A stretch of DNA of 64,000 bases from CALREJ01 sp035547395 (lineage in GTDB: Bacteria; Patescibacteriota; Gracilibacteria; Peribacterales; Peribacteraceae), in the NCBI GenBank assembly GCA_035547395.1, contig DASZVA010000011.1, positions 1-64,000 on the forward strand, read 5' to 3'. The translations under genes were made by a program, and so were the position numbers. Shown piece after piece: positions 49,268 to 57,041 of the stretch; the stretch's first letter is position 1, and each line of letters starts with the position of its first letter. A model generated the notes under the pieces. That model saw only the letters and a list, made by a program, of their open reading frames with translations. It was not told the DNA's origin and searched no databases.

Positions 49268-49344
49268 TGGTCGGGACGACAGGACTCGAACCTGCGACCT
49301 CATGCCCCCCAGGCATGCGTTCTAGCCAACTGAACTACGTCCCG
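49268..49344 (-). tRNA. tRNA-Pro (GGG)
   Basis: Minus strand, 77 nt with encoded CCA. Acceptor CGGGACG/CGTCCCG, discriminator A; anticodon loop CTGGGGG gives GGG; T-loop TTCGAGT. No duplicated 5' end nearby, unlike tRNA-Gln and tRNA-Val. Confidence 0.96.
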
Positions 49345-49406
49345 ATAAAGCCTCGAAAAAGATCGAGCCCGCGCATCATACCCTAGCCCTTGCCCTCTCC
49401 CTAGGC

Positions 49407-50672
49407 CTAAAACGGCGACTGATACCGCGCCTGCGATCCGAGTTCTTCCTCGATGCGCAGGAGTTCGTTGTACTTGCAGACGCGATCGGTGCGTGAGAGG
49501 GAACCCGTTTTGATCTGACCAGTCTTGAGGCCGACCGCCAGGTGCGCGATGAAGGTGTCTTCAGTTTCGCCGCTTCTGTGGCTGACGACAGCTCTCCAGC
49601 CGTTTTTCTGCGCAAGCTGGATCGCATCGACGGTTTCGGAGACGGTGCCGATTTGGTTGAGCTTGATGAGCACCGCATTCGCGGCTTTTTTCTCGAGTCC
49701 TTCCTGAATGCGCCGGGTGTTGGTCACAAACAGATCATCGCCGACGAGCTGCACATGATCTCCTATGGCATTTGCCATCCCCTGAAATCCCGCCCAGTCA
49801 TCTTCGCTGTGGCTGTCCTCGATGGAGACAATCGGAAATTCGGCGACCAGTTTTTCGTAATACGCCGTTAATTGCTCGGAAGAAATCTGCTGTCCGTCCA
49901 GGGTGTAGACGCCGTCTTTGTAAAACTCGGACGCGGCTGCGTCGATCGCAAGTTTCACCTTGCCGGTGTAACCGGCCTGTTCAATCGCATCGACGAGAAG
50001 CGCGAACGCCTCGGCGCCGTCTTTCAGATGCGGCGCAAATCCCCCTTCGTCTCCGACTGACGTGCTGAGGTCCTTGGATGCGAGAATCTTTTTGAGTGTG
50101 TGGAAGATCTCGGCACCGGCGCGCAATGCGTCGCTGAAGCGTTCGAATCCAACCGGCACGATCATGCATTCCTGAAAGCTGAGGCCGCTGTCGGCGTGCT
50201 TGCCGCCGTTGAGGACATTCATCATCGGGGTCGGGAGCAGCGTCGGATCGCTGACGCCGAACTGATCGGCAAGCGACTGCCAGAGCGTTTTCTTTTCGGA
50301 CACCGCCCGTGCGCGGCAGACCGCCATCGAGACACCCAAAATCGCATTGGCGCCGAGCTTCGACTTGTTTGGTGTCCCGTCGAGTTCCAGAAGCATCGCA
50401 TCCACTGCCCTCTGATCTCTGACGTCTGATTTCTGCAAAGCATTCAATATCGTCGTGTTTACTTCGTTGACCGCCTTCAGTACGGACTTTCCCTGGTAGT
50501 TCGCTTTGTCGCCGTCGCGCAGCTCCAGCGCTTCGTGAGTGCCGGTCGACGCTCCCGACGGAACCGCTGCCCGTCCAAACGAGCCGTCATCGAGTTGGCA
50601 TTCGACTTCGACCGTCGGGTTGCCGCGGGAATCGAGGATCTGGCGGGCGTGCAACGTTTGAATGATGGGCAT
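49407..50672 (-). CDS. eno: Enolase
   Basis: Converts 2-phosphoglycerate to phosphoenolpyruvate in glycolysis; PEP would also feed the CsaB-like pyruvyltransferase. 421 residues from ATG 50672 (MPIIQTLHARQILDSRGNPTVEVE). Further motifs: PSGASTGTHEALELRD, the LPTPMMNVLNGGKHADSGLSFQE segment, VGDEGGFAPHL, SIEDSHSEDDW, and SHRSGETEDTFIAHLAVG near the C-terminus. An extended -10 (TGC-TACGAT) about 25 nt upstream would give a short leader. It ends a minus-strand run that starts with lgt. Confidence 0.97.
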   Translation of the reverse strand: MPIIQTLHARQILDSRGNPTVEVECQLDDGSFGRAAVPSGASTGTHEALELRDGDKANYQGKSVLKAVNEVNTTILNALQKSDVRDQRAVDAMLLELDGTPNKSKLGANAILGVSMAVCRARAVSEKKTLWQSLADQFGVSDPTLLPTPMMNVLNGGKHADSGLSFQECMIVPVGFERFSDALRAGAEIFHTLKKILASKDLSTSVGDEGGFAPHLKDGAEAFALLVDAIEQAGYTGKVKLAIDAAASEFYKDGVYTLDGQQISSEQLTAYYEKLVAEFPIVSIEDSHSEDDWAGFQGMANAIGDHVQLVGDDLFVTNTRRIQEGLEKKAANAVLIKLNQIGTVSETVDAIQLAQKNGWRAVVSHRSGETEDTFIAHLAVGLKTGQIKTGSLSRTDRVCKYNELLRIEEELGSQARYQSPF

Positions 50673-50715
50673 AGGAAAAACGGAAAGATGCGCTGATCGT
50701 AGCATCAATCATGCC

Positions 50716-51567
50716 TCATGCCATCATTCTTCGCTTGGCTCTTTCATGCAGCACCGCGCAGTAGACGGCAAACGCGGCGACAAGCAACGCCTCCGTACCT
50801 GCACCCGAGGACGGCAGATGCGGCGCACTGCTCGAACTGCTGCCGCTGCTGGCCACGATCTGGGGCAGGCCGGACGCGGCGATCATCGCGCCATCCTTGG
50901 CAGCATGCAGGTCCGCGGTTCCCTGCGAGTGTGCGAGACGCGCTTCACGGCGCAGCATGACACGCTGCTGCATCTGCCACACCTCCTGCTCCAGGCTGGA
51001 ACGCGCCGAAGACGGACCGGATGATGCCGTTTGATTGCCGGCGATGACGGTTGTGCCGCTCGTCGTCTGCGCGGTAGGCTTCCAGAGCAGCGCGGTCATG
51101 TGCGACGGCAGACTGTAATGCATGCCGGCAACCGAAAAAACGACGAATGCGATGAGAAGCGGAATCAGCGTCCACAGACGCTCGAACCGCTGACGGATCA
51201 CGTGCAGACAAAACCAGATGAGTGCATAAAAAGAGGCAACGACTGCCGGCAGCGTCCATCCCCATGTGTACCAATGAAGAACGGCCTGCAGGGATGGCAG
51301 CAGGGACGCAAGCGCCTGCAGAATGAGCCAGGCAGCCAGTATCAATGCCGGCACAAAATGGAGGGCGCGGAATTCATAGTCCGCGCGCCGCTCTTTGAAC
51401 AGCGGATAGAGCGAGAGCGGGTAGATGAGACTGACTGCAAATGCAATGACCCACGGCACGACGGTTTGCGTGATCGGGGGCAGAATCGCACACACGACGC
51501 CCGTCAGCAGAGTGACGGCTGCGAGAACAACGACGAGCAGGGTCTCCGTCGAGTGCTTGAGGGGCAT
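50716..51567 (-). CDS. Polytopic membrane protein ending in an LPSSG sorting-like signal
   Basis: 283 residues. Five hydrophobic helices occupy about 8-165 (TLLVVVLAAVTLLTGVVCAI, VVPWVIAFAVSLIYPLSL, ALILAAWLILQALASLL, VVASFYALIWFCLHVI, LIPLLIAFVVFSVAGM). An extracytoplasmic Ser/Thr/Gln-rich region follows (about 165-245), with poly-Ser. The end reads LPSSGAGTE, a hydrophobic helix (ALLVAAFAVYCAVL) and HERAKRR, the three-part layout of a sortase signal with Ser for Thr. No sortase gene lies in the window. Function unknown. Downstream of corA, before eno. Confidence 0.7.
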   Translation of the reverse strand: MPLKHSTETLLVVVLAAVTLLTGVVCAILPPITQTVVPWVIAFAVSLIYPLSLYPLFKERRADYEFRALHFVPALILAAWLILQALASLLPSLQAVLHWYTWGWTLPAVVASFYALIWFCLHVIRQRFERLWTLIPLLIAFVVFSVAGMHYSLPSHMTALLWKPTAQTTSGTTVIAGNQTASSGPSSARSSLEQEVWQMQQRVMLRREARLAHSQGTADLHAAKDGAMIAASGLPQIVASSGSSSSSAPHLPSSGAGTEALLVAAFAVYCAVLHERAKRRMMA

Positions 51568-51613
51568 AGGACGGGTTATGGTCCCTGAAATCTGTCAAAC
51601 TGTCAATTTCGCT

Positions 51614-52525
51614 TCACAGCCACTGCTTCCGGCGCAAATAGCCGATGAAGAAGGTGACAAAGAGCACCATGACGATGATCAGTACGGGGAACGCCGCAAT
51701 GCTGCCCTGGTACGGAAGCGGCACGTTCATGCCGTAGAGTCCCGTGAGAAAAGTGAGCGGCAGCATCGTGACCGAAAAAATTGTGAGCACGCGGATGACG
51801 GAATTCGTGCGGTGGCTAAGCCACGATTCATGCGTGTCCTGCAGCGCTTCGCTCATTTCCTTGGCCATGTCGAGCATGGACCACTGGCGTTCGATGGCGT
51901 CATGGATGTCGTCGAAATAAATATCGAGCTCCTGCGGAACCAGCTCGCGGTTTTTGTGCGGCAGCAGCGTGATCACCGAGCGCTGCGGGAAAAGAATGCT
52001 GCGCATGGTGATGATGTTTCGCTTGAGCGTCAGAATGTCGCGCAGAATGTTGATTCCTTCTTCGTTTTCAAAGAGTTCTTCTTCAATGCGGCGCAACTCT
52101 TTCATCATGCCTTCGATGAGCACGAACCCCTGATCGAAAAGCAGATCCATCAGCTTGTAGAGGAAGTAGCCGGTCCCCTGCTGGAAATATTTGGCATCTT
52201 CATCATCCGATTGCTTCAGCTGTTTCCACAGCTGATCGATGGTCGCGATTTTCCCTTCGTGGAGCGTCACGATGAAATCCTTGCCGATGAACACGTCCAA
52301 TTCTTCTTTGATGATGCGGCCCGATGACCGCACGGGAATATGGAACACACAGAACATGTACGTGTCGTAGGATTCGACCTTGGGACGCTCGTTCTGGCTC
52401 ATGCAGTCTTCGATATCCAATTTGTGGAAATCGTACTGTTTTTGCAGCGCATTCAGCATGCCTTCGTCAAAGACCGAGGAGTGATGCCACGTAATACCGT
52501 TGATGGTCAGGGTTTGCAGGCCCAT
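51614..52525 (-). CDS. corA: CorA-family divalent cation transporter
   Basis: 303 residues. A cytoplasmic alpha/beta domain (1-235) with a long helical stalk (EELFENEEGINILRDILTLKRN, ...DTHESWLSHRTNSVIRVLTIFSVTML) is followed by two membrane helices with the GMN selectivity motif (LTGLYGMNVPLPYQ, about 265) and a basic C-terminus (RRKQWL). It forms a pentameric Mg2+ (or Co2+/Ni2+) channel. It follows two small membrane protein genes, in the lgt-to-eno run. Confidence 0.95.
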   Translation of the reverse strand: MGLQTLTINGITWHHSSVFDEGMLNALQKQYDFHKLDIEDCMSQNERPKVESYDTYMFCVFHIPVRSSGRIIKEELDVFIGKDFIVTLHEGKIATIDQLWKQLKQSDDEDAKYFQQGTGYFLYKLMDLLFDQGFVLIEGMMKELRRIEEELFENEEGINILRDILTLKRNIITMRSILFPQRSVITLLPHKNRELVPQELDIYFDDIHDAIERQWSMLDMAKEMSEALQDTHESWLSHRTNSVIRVLTIFSVTMLPLTFLTGLYGMNVPLPYQGSIAAFPVLIIVMVLFVTFFIGYLRRKQWL

Positions 52526-52552
52526 GGGGTAAAACGGGAAATGGATCGATCC

Positions 52553-52972
52553 TCACCGCTTCTTCTGTTTCGGCAGATACTTGGAACGCGGATCCGCAAC
52601 GGTTTGCGTCGGTATCACCTCGTAGTGTCGCGCGCGAAAGAGTCTGATCTGGAACCAGACGTAGAGAATCGCCGCGGCCACCCAAGCCACCCACCACACG
52701 CGCATGGCGATATACTGAATCTGCTCCACTCTTGCGATCACGAGTATCAGCCCCGTGAATCCGAACCAGAAGCTTGCGGATCCCCAGGAACGGCTGAGTT
52801 TTTTGGTCACCTGATTTTTCAGACGTCTGCGCCAGAAGGAAATGACGACCGCGAGCGCGACGAGCAGCACGCAGAAAATGAGCAACGCCATCGCCTTGGG
52901 ACTGCCGTAGGAGGCGTTCCCGGGATTGGGCCAGAAGAAAAACGAGAATGTCTGAAGGAGAAAATTATTCAT
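52553..52972 (-). CDS. Small membrane protein of unknown function
   Basis: 139 residues from ATG 52972 (MNNFLLQTFSFFFWPN). Three hydrophobic segments: about 28-46 (ALLIFCVLLVALAVVISFW), 66-82 (SASFWFGFTGLILVIARV) and 90-108 (MRVWWVAWVAAAILYVWF), with a basic C-terminal tail (YLPKQKKR). No family recognised. Its start overlaps the stop of the preceding gene by 8 nt (ATGAATAA), so the two are translationally coupled and may form a complex. Confidence 0.72.
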   Translation of the reverse strand: MNNFLLQTFSFFFWPNPGNASYGSPKAMALLIFCVLLVALAVVISFWRRRLKNQVTKKLSRSWGSASFWFGFTGLILVIARVEQIQYIAMRVWWVAWVAAAILYVWFQIRLFRARHYEVIPTQTVADPRSKYLPKQKKR

Positions 52973-53411
52973 GATGGTCGTGGGAATGCTTGTGATGATT
53001 CTTCTGATGATCCTCTTCTTTTTCCTCGGCTTCTTCGGTTCCGTCGGTTTCTTCGCTTTCTTCAGTTTCTTCGGCTGCTTCTTCATTCTCCCCGACCTCG
53101 ATCTGATCCGGTGCGTCGTTTGCGACGAGCGTCAGAATCATCGATTCCAGCTCGCGCTGCTTGATGGTGCGCGCCGGGCGGATGAGCAGATACACCAGGA
53201 ATCCGACAACCGGAAACAGCGTCACAATCACGATGCAGATGAACTGATACCAGAATGACCTGGTGCGCAGCAGAATGTCTCGGAGGGCGAAGAAAAGCAG
53301 AAAAAGCACGATAATGCCGAGCACGACGAGCCCGGTTTGAGCCGCGCGCAGACCCGGATTGTCCAAAAAGAACTGCGTGACGGGAGCCAGTGAAAACGTG
53401 GAGGGAAACAT
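52965..53411 (-). CDS. Two-helix membrane protein with acidic, His-rich tail
   Basis: 148 residues from ATG 53411 (MFPSTFSLAP). Two membrane helices (about 27-48 GLVVLGIIVLFLLFFAL and 57-78 FICIVIVTLFPVVGFLVYLL) precede a cytoplasmic or external tail: RPARTIKQRELESMI, a long Glu-rich run (about 100-130) and HHKHSHDHHE at the end. The PLDc_N-like LFPVVGFLVYLLIRPAR segment resembles small phospholipase-D-nuclease N-terminal membrane domains, but no nuclease follows. The histidine tail could bind metal, perhaps relevant to the nearby CorA. Starts 20 nt after the lgt-like stop. Confidence 0.72.
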   Translation of the reverse strand: MFPSTFSLAPVTQFFLDNPGLRAAQTGLVVLGIIVLFLLFFALRDILLRTRSFWYQFICIVIVTLFPVVGFLVYLLIRPARTIKQRELESMILTLVANDAPDQIEVGENEEAAEETEESEETDGTEEAEEKEEDHQKNHHKHSHDHHE

Positions 53412-53430
53412 GGAAATGACGGAAGGAGCG

Positions 53431-54360
53431 TCAGAGGTGGGGGTGACGCTGTCTATGGACCACAACGTACACGACCGATGCCAAAAGCGCCAGTATGGCG
53501 ATCAGCTGGCTGAAACGCAGTTCGAACGTATCGAACGGAAAAAGCGGCCGGGCAAAGATGTACGCAGCACAGAGAACCGTCCCTACGATTTCCGCGACGA
53601 GGGCCGCGCGCGGACTGAGCCGTTCGGAAATCAGCGCAAAAATACCCAGACTGATGAAAATGAGAAGGAGAACGACAAAATCGAGCTGCGTCGCAAACAC
53701 CGGAATACTGAAATCGCCGCGGAATGATTCGAAGATGAACGTTGCGACGGACGCCAGCACGATACCGACGAGCGTCTCGGCTCCCGCGCGCTTGGCATGC
53801 TTGCGGACGACTAGGAGCACGAACGTCAGGATGAAATAGAAAAGCGCGTAATAGAGCTGCACCGGATGAATCGGAACCGCGAAGCGGACATTGGGAGCGT
53901 CATAGGTGACAGCCCAAAACACGTCCGTCGGCACGCCGTAGGCCTGACCCGCCGCGAATTTGCCGAGCCAGTCGAAGGAAAGACCGAAGCAGGTCGCGGG
54001 CAAAAGCACGTCGAGCCATTGCAGGAACGTGGTGCGCGAGGTACCGCGCGTGAAGTAGAGCACGCAGGCGATGCCGGCGGCGGCGCCGAGGAAACTGAAA
54101 TTCCCGTCCTGCAAATAGAATGCACGCAGCGGATCATCGGGACGGATGTAAACCTGATACTGTCCGATGACGGCGATAAGTCTGCCGCCGACGATGATCG
54201 CAAGCAGATGCCACAGTCCGTGATCACGAAAATGCTGAAGCGATAATCCCGCGCTCTGCGCAAGACGGAAGAAAAACTCCGCAGAGAGCCATAGCCCGAT
54301 CAGCAAAAAAATAAGGTGAGTCCAAATGTTAAAGGGCCCGATCTGGAAACCTTCGAACAT
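53431..54360 (-). CDS. lgt: Prolipoprotein diacylglyceryl transferase-like protein (divergent Lgt)
   Basis: 309 residues with about seven membrane helices and Lgt landmarks: FQIGPFNIWTHLIF at the start, GGRLIAVIGQY, GNFSFLGAAAGI, FWAVTY and VPIHPVQLYYALFYF. Lgt attaches diacylglycerol to lipobox cysteines. The signature loop, normally GRIGNFINxExxG, reads DWLGKFAAGQAYG (about 130-142), so the family's Arg and Asn are missing; a changed activity or a compensating residue is possible. TAACCT lies 6 nt before the ATG. First gene of a minus-strand envelope run leading to corA and eno. Confidence 0.82.
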   Translation of the reverse strand: MFEGFQIGPFNIWTHLIFLLIGLWLSAEFFFRLAQSAGLSLQHFRDHGLWHLLAIIVGGRLIAVIGQYQVYIRPDDPLRAFYLQDGNFSFLGAAAGIACVLYFTRGTSRTTFLQWLDVLLPATCFGLSFDWLGKFAAGQAYGVPTDVFWAVTYDAPNVRFAVPIHPVQLYYALFYFILTFVLLVVRKHAKRAGAETLVGIVLASVATFIFESFRGDFSIPVFATQLDFVVLLLIFISLGIFALISERLSPRAALVAEIVGTVLCAAYIFARPLFPFDTFELRFSQLIAILALLASVVYVVVHRQRHPHL

Positions 54361-54472
54361 GGATGTAGGTTATCAGAGAACGGGCTATGCGAAAATAACA
54401 GAAGAACGAATGTGAATTCTGAATATTGAATCATGAATAGCGGTCCGAAATTCGGAATTCAAAATTCGAGAT

Positions 54473-56278
54473 TCATCCAATGGATGGCTCCAGTCTGCGC
54501 GCCGCTACGTCGTCCGTCGTCTTCGCAATGAACTCTTCAATCGAAACCGTCACCTGCTTTTTGGTGCGGACGTTTCGCACAGCGACAGACTGCTCCTGCA
54601 TTTCCTTGTCGCCGATCACAAGTAAGTACGGAATGCGCTGCGTTTCGCCGTCACGGATGCGCTTGCCGAGCGACTCTTCGGAATTCATGTACTCGACTCT
54701 CAGTCCTTTCTGCATCAGCTTCATCCCGAGCTCCGCGGCAAATTCCTCATGCGCGTGTGCAACCGGCAAAATCGCGATTTGCACCGGCGCCACCCATAGC
54801 GGGAAATGGCCGGCGTGGTGCTCGATAAAGATGGAGAGGAAGCGCTCGATCGCGCCCATGATCGCGCAGTGGATCATCACGATGCGCTCGCGCTCCCCCG
54901 CTTCATTGATGCAGAAGAGATCGAACCGCTCGGGCATGTTGATGTCGAGCTGGATCGTCGCCACCTGCCACTCGCGTCCGATGGAATCGGTCGTGATGAA
55001 GTCGACCTTCGGTCCGTAGAATGCGGCCTCCCCCGGTGCTTCCACGTAATCGACCTCGCGATCCTTGGCGATCTTGCGGATGGCATTCTCGGCGTCGTGC
55101 CACAGCTCCGGCGTGCCCAGATATTTCTCAAAGTGTTCCGGATCATGGAGCGACAGACGCACCTTCAATTGGTTGAAACCGGTCGTCTTGTAGAACGTGT
55201 CGATGATGTCCCACACGCGCAGGAATTCCTCCTCGACTTGCGACCTGCGACAGAAGACGTGCGCGTCGTCCTGGGTGATCGATCGCACGCGCGAGAGTCC
55301 GTGCAGTTCGCCGGTCTGCTCGTCGCGGTAGACCATCGTGGTTTCCGCATACCGCTGCGGCATGTTCTTATACGAACGCGGAATGTGCGCGAAGATCTGC
55401 GTGTGATGCGGGCAGTTCATCGGCTTCATCGCGAATTCATGTTCGTCGCGAGTCTGGATCTTGAACAGATCGTCCTTGAATTTCTGCCAGTGGCCGGACA
55501 CCTCATAGAGTTCTTTTTTCGTGATGTGCGGGATCGTCACGCGCTGGTATCCGCGTTCCTCGCGCAGTTCCCACACGAACGCATCGAGAGTGTTGCGCAT
55601 GAATGTTCCGCGCGGCGTCCACAGCGGCAAACCGGGACCTACGAGCTCGCTGAACGTGAAGAGATCCATCTCGCGGCCGAGCTTTCTGTGATCGCGCTTT
55701 TTGGCCTCCTCCATCTGCGCGAGATACGCATCGAGTTCTTCTTTGGATGCGAACGCGACGACATAGACGCGCGTGAGCTGTTCGCGCTTTTCATCGCCTC
55801 TCCAGTACGCACCCGCGACCGTCATCAGTTTGAACGCGTCGACGGGAATCTCTTTGGTTGATTCCACGTGTCCGCCGCGACAGAGATCGACGAACGCTTC
55901 CTCGCCCTTCGGACCGATGTTCGCGTAGTTCGTCACCGTCTGCACTCCTTCATTTTTCTCAAGATCTTCAATCAACTCCACCTTGAACGGCTGCTGTTTA
56001 TCCTTCCAAAACTGTTTCGCATCAGTCGCGCTCAGCTCTTCTCGCTTGAAACTCTGACCCTGATGAATGATCTTCTTCATTTCCTTTTCGATCGCGGGAA
56101 ACGCTTCCTCGGAAATCGGCTCACTAAAGAGGAAATCGTAGTAGCAGCCGTTCTCTATTGGCGGACCAATCGTGAGTTTCGTCTCCGGATACAATTTCAA
56201 AACCGCCTGCGCGAGCACGTGCGCGAGGCTGTGACGCATCGATGCTAATTCTTCCGGTGACATGGAGCTTACTGACAT
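54473..56278 (-). CDS. thrS: Threonyl-tRNA synthetase lacking the TGS domain
   Basis: 601 residues. It begins directly with the N2 editing domain: RHSLAHVLAQA (HxxxH) and VDLCRGGHVEST supply the editing-site zinc-like ligands. The class II core follows with the Cys of MKPMNCPHHTQIF (zinc), motif 2 YRDEQTGELHGLSRVRSITQDDAHVFC and motif 3 GAIERFLSIFIEHHAGHFPLW, then the anticodon-binding domain. The N-terminal TGS (ubiquitin-like) domain of the 642-residue E. coli enzyme is absent. No Shine-Dalgarno sequence; TAGCCT lies 7 nt before ATG 56278. Confidence 0.97.
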   Translation of the reverse strand: MSVSSMSPEELASMRHSLAHVLAQAVLKLYPETKLTIGPPIENGCYYDFLFSEPISEEAFPAIEKEMKKIIHQGQSFKREELSATDAKQFWKDKQQPFKVELIEDLEKNEGVQTVTNYANIGPKGEEAFVDLCRGGHVESTKEIPVDAFKLMTVAGAYWRGDEKREQLTRVYVVAFASKEELDAYLAQMEEAKKRDHRKLGREMDLFTFSELVGPGLPLWTPRGTFMRNTLDAFVWELREERGYQRVTIPHITKKELYEVSGHWQKFKDDLFKIQTRDEHEFAMKPMNCPHHTQIFAHIPRSYKNMPQRYAETTMVYRDEQTGELHGLSRVRSITQDDAHVFCRRSQVEEEFLRVWDIIDTFYKTTGFNQLKVRLSLHDPEHFEKYLGTPELWHDAENAIRKIAKDREVDYVEAPGEAAFYGPKVDFITTDSIGREWQVATIQLDINMPERFDLFCINEAGERERIVMIHCAIMGAIERFLSIFIEHHAGHFPLWVAPVQIAILPVAHAHEEFAAELGMKLMQKGLRVEYMNSEESLGKRIRDGETQRIPYLLVIGDKEMQEQSVAVRNVRTKKQVTVSIEEFIAKTTDDVAARRLEPSIG

Positions 56279-56328
56279 GGGCTGCAGGCTACAGAAAAGA
56301 GACTGGTTTGTCTAAAACAACACGCAAT

Positions 56329-56345
56329 GCGCGTTTTCAACGCGC
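56329..56345. repeat. REP-like hairpin, left outer
   Basis: GCGCGTTTTCAACGCGC; read on the minus strand it is GCGCGT-TGAAA-ACGCGC. Partner of 56998-57014 on the other side of the RAYT gene. Confidence 0.75.
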
Positions 56346-56447
56346 GATATAATGACAATTTCGGAGATTCCCAAGATGTTCTGTCATTACATAGAACGCC
56401 TCACATGCCATCTTCTACGACAAAAAAAGAAACACGCCTGCGAAACC

Positions 56448-56464
56448 GCAGGTAGATAACCTGC
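56448..56464. repeat. REP-like hairpin, left inner
   Basis: GCAGGT-AGATA-ACCTGC, overlapping a second hairpin CCTGCG-aaac-CGCAGG (56437-56452). Partner of 56959-56975. Confidence 0.75.
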
Positions 56465-56495
56465 GCTGCAATATATTGTATTTTAGGATACCTGC

Positions 56496-56933
56496 ATGAC
56501 TCAACGTCATTCTTTGCAAAATGATCGGATCATGCTTGTGACAACAAATGTACAAGACCGTGCATCCGTCTTTCATGATTCGGCATGTGCGCGTGCCGCA
56601 GTAGAAGCATTGTATAAAGCACAAGAAATCAGGCTGTATTATTTGTATGCCTTCGTTGTCATGCCTGATCACTGTCACATCCTTTTGAAAGTTCCAATGC
56701 CTGGTTCGATCTCGCGCCTCATGCTTTCCTACAAAAGGATCGTCGCATTCGACATTGGCAAGCCAATATGGCAGCCGAGGTTTCACATCAGAATACCAAA
56801 AAATCCATTGGCTGCCCGAAATTACATTCACATGAATCCTGTAAGAGCAGGCATCGCTGAAATATCTTCTGACTATGCATGGTCATCGGCTTCCGGCAGA
56901 TGGGATATAAGTTCATTGGATGATGTGAATTGA
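56496..56933 (+). mobile_element. REP-associated tyrosine transposase (RAYT, IS200/IS605-like Y1 family) gene
   Basis: 145-residue single-domain HUH transposase. The HUH motif is FVVMPDHCHILLKV (His59, His61) and the catalytic Tyr110 lies in NYIHMNPVRAGIA; IWQPRFHIR and YAWSSASGRWD are the usual RAYT flanking boxes. Such enzymes cut and join single-stranded REP DNA. Fittingly, the gene is bracketed by two REP-like hairpins on each side, all with an AGAAA-type loop and arranged as mirror pairs. TAGGAT ends 6 nt before ATG 56496. It sits between thrS and dnaA, with all key residues intact, so it is probably active or recently so. Confidence 0.88.
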
Positions 56934-56958
56934 TATTTGCGTAAGAAATTTTTAACGC

Positions 56959-56975
56959 GCAGGTAGAAAACCTGC
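56959..56975. repeat. REP-like hairpin, right inner
   Basis: GCAGGT-AGAAA-ACCTGC, followed by GCTG as in the left inner copy. Confidence 0.8.
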
Positions 56976-56997
56976 GCTGATTAATGAAAAATATAGC

Positions 56998-57014
56998 GCG
57001 CGTTTTCTACGCGC
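56998..57014. repeat. REP-like hairpin, right outer
   Basis: GCGCGTTTTCTACGCGC; on the minus strand GCGCGT-AGAAA-ACGCGC. Followed by GCGATA as in the left outer copy (GCGATA at 56344-56349). Confidence 0.8.
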
Positions 57015-57041
57015 GATACAAGGATTACCTTGCTATGGATA

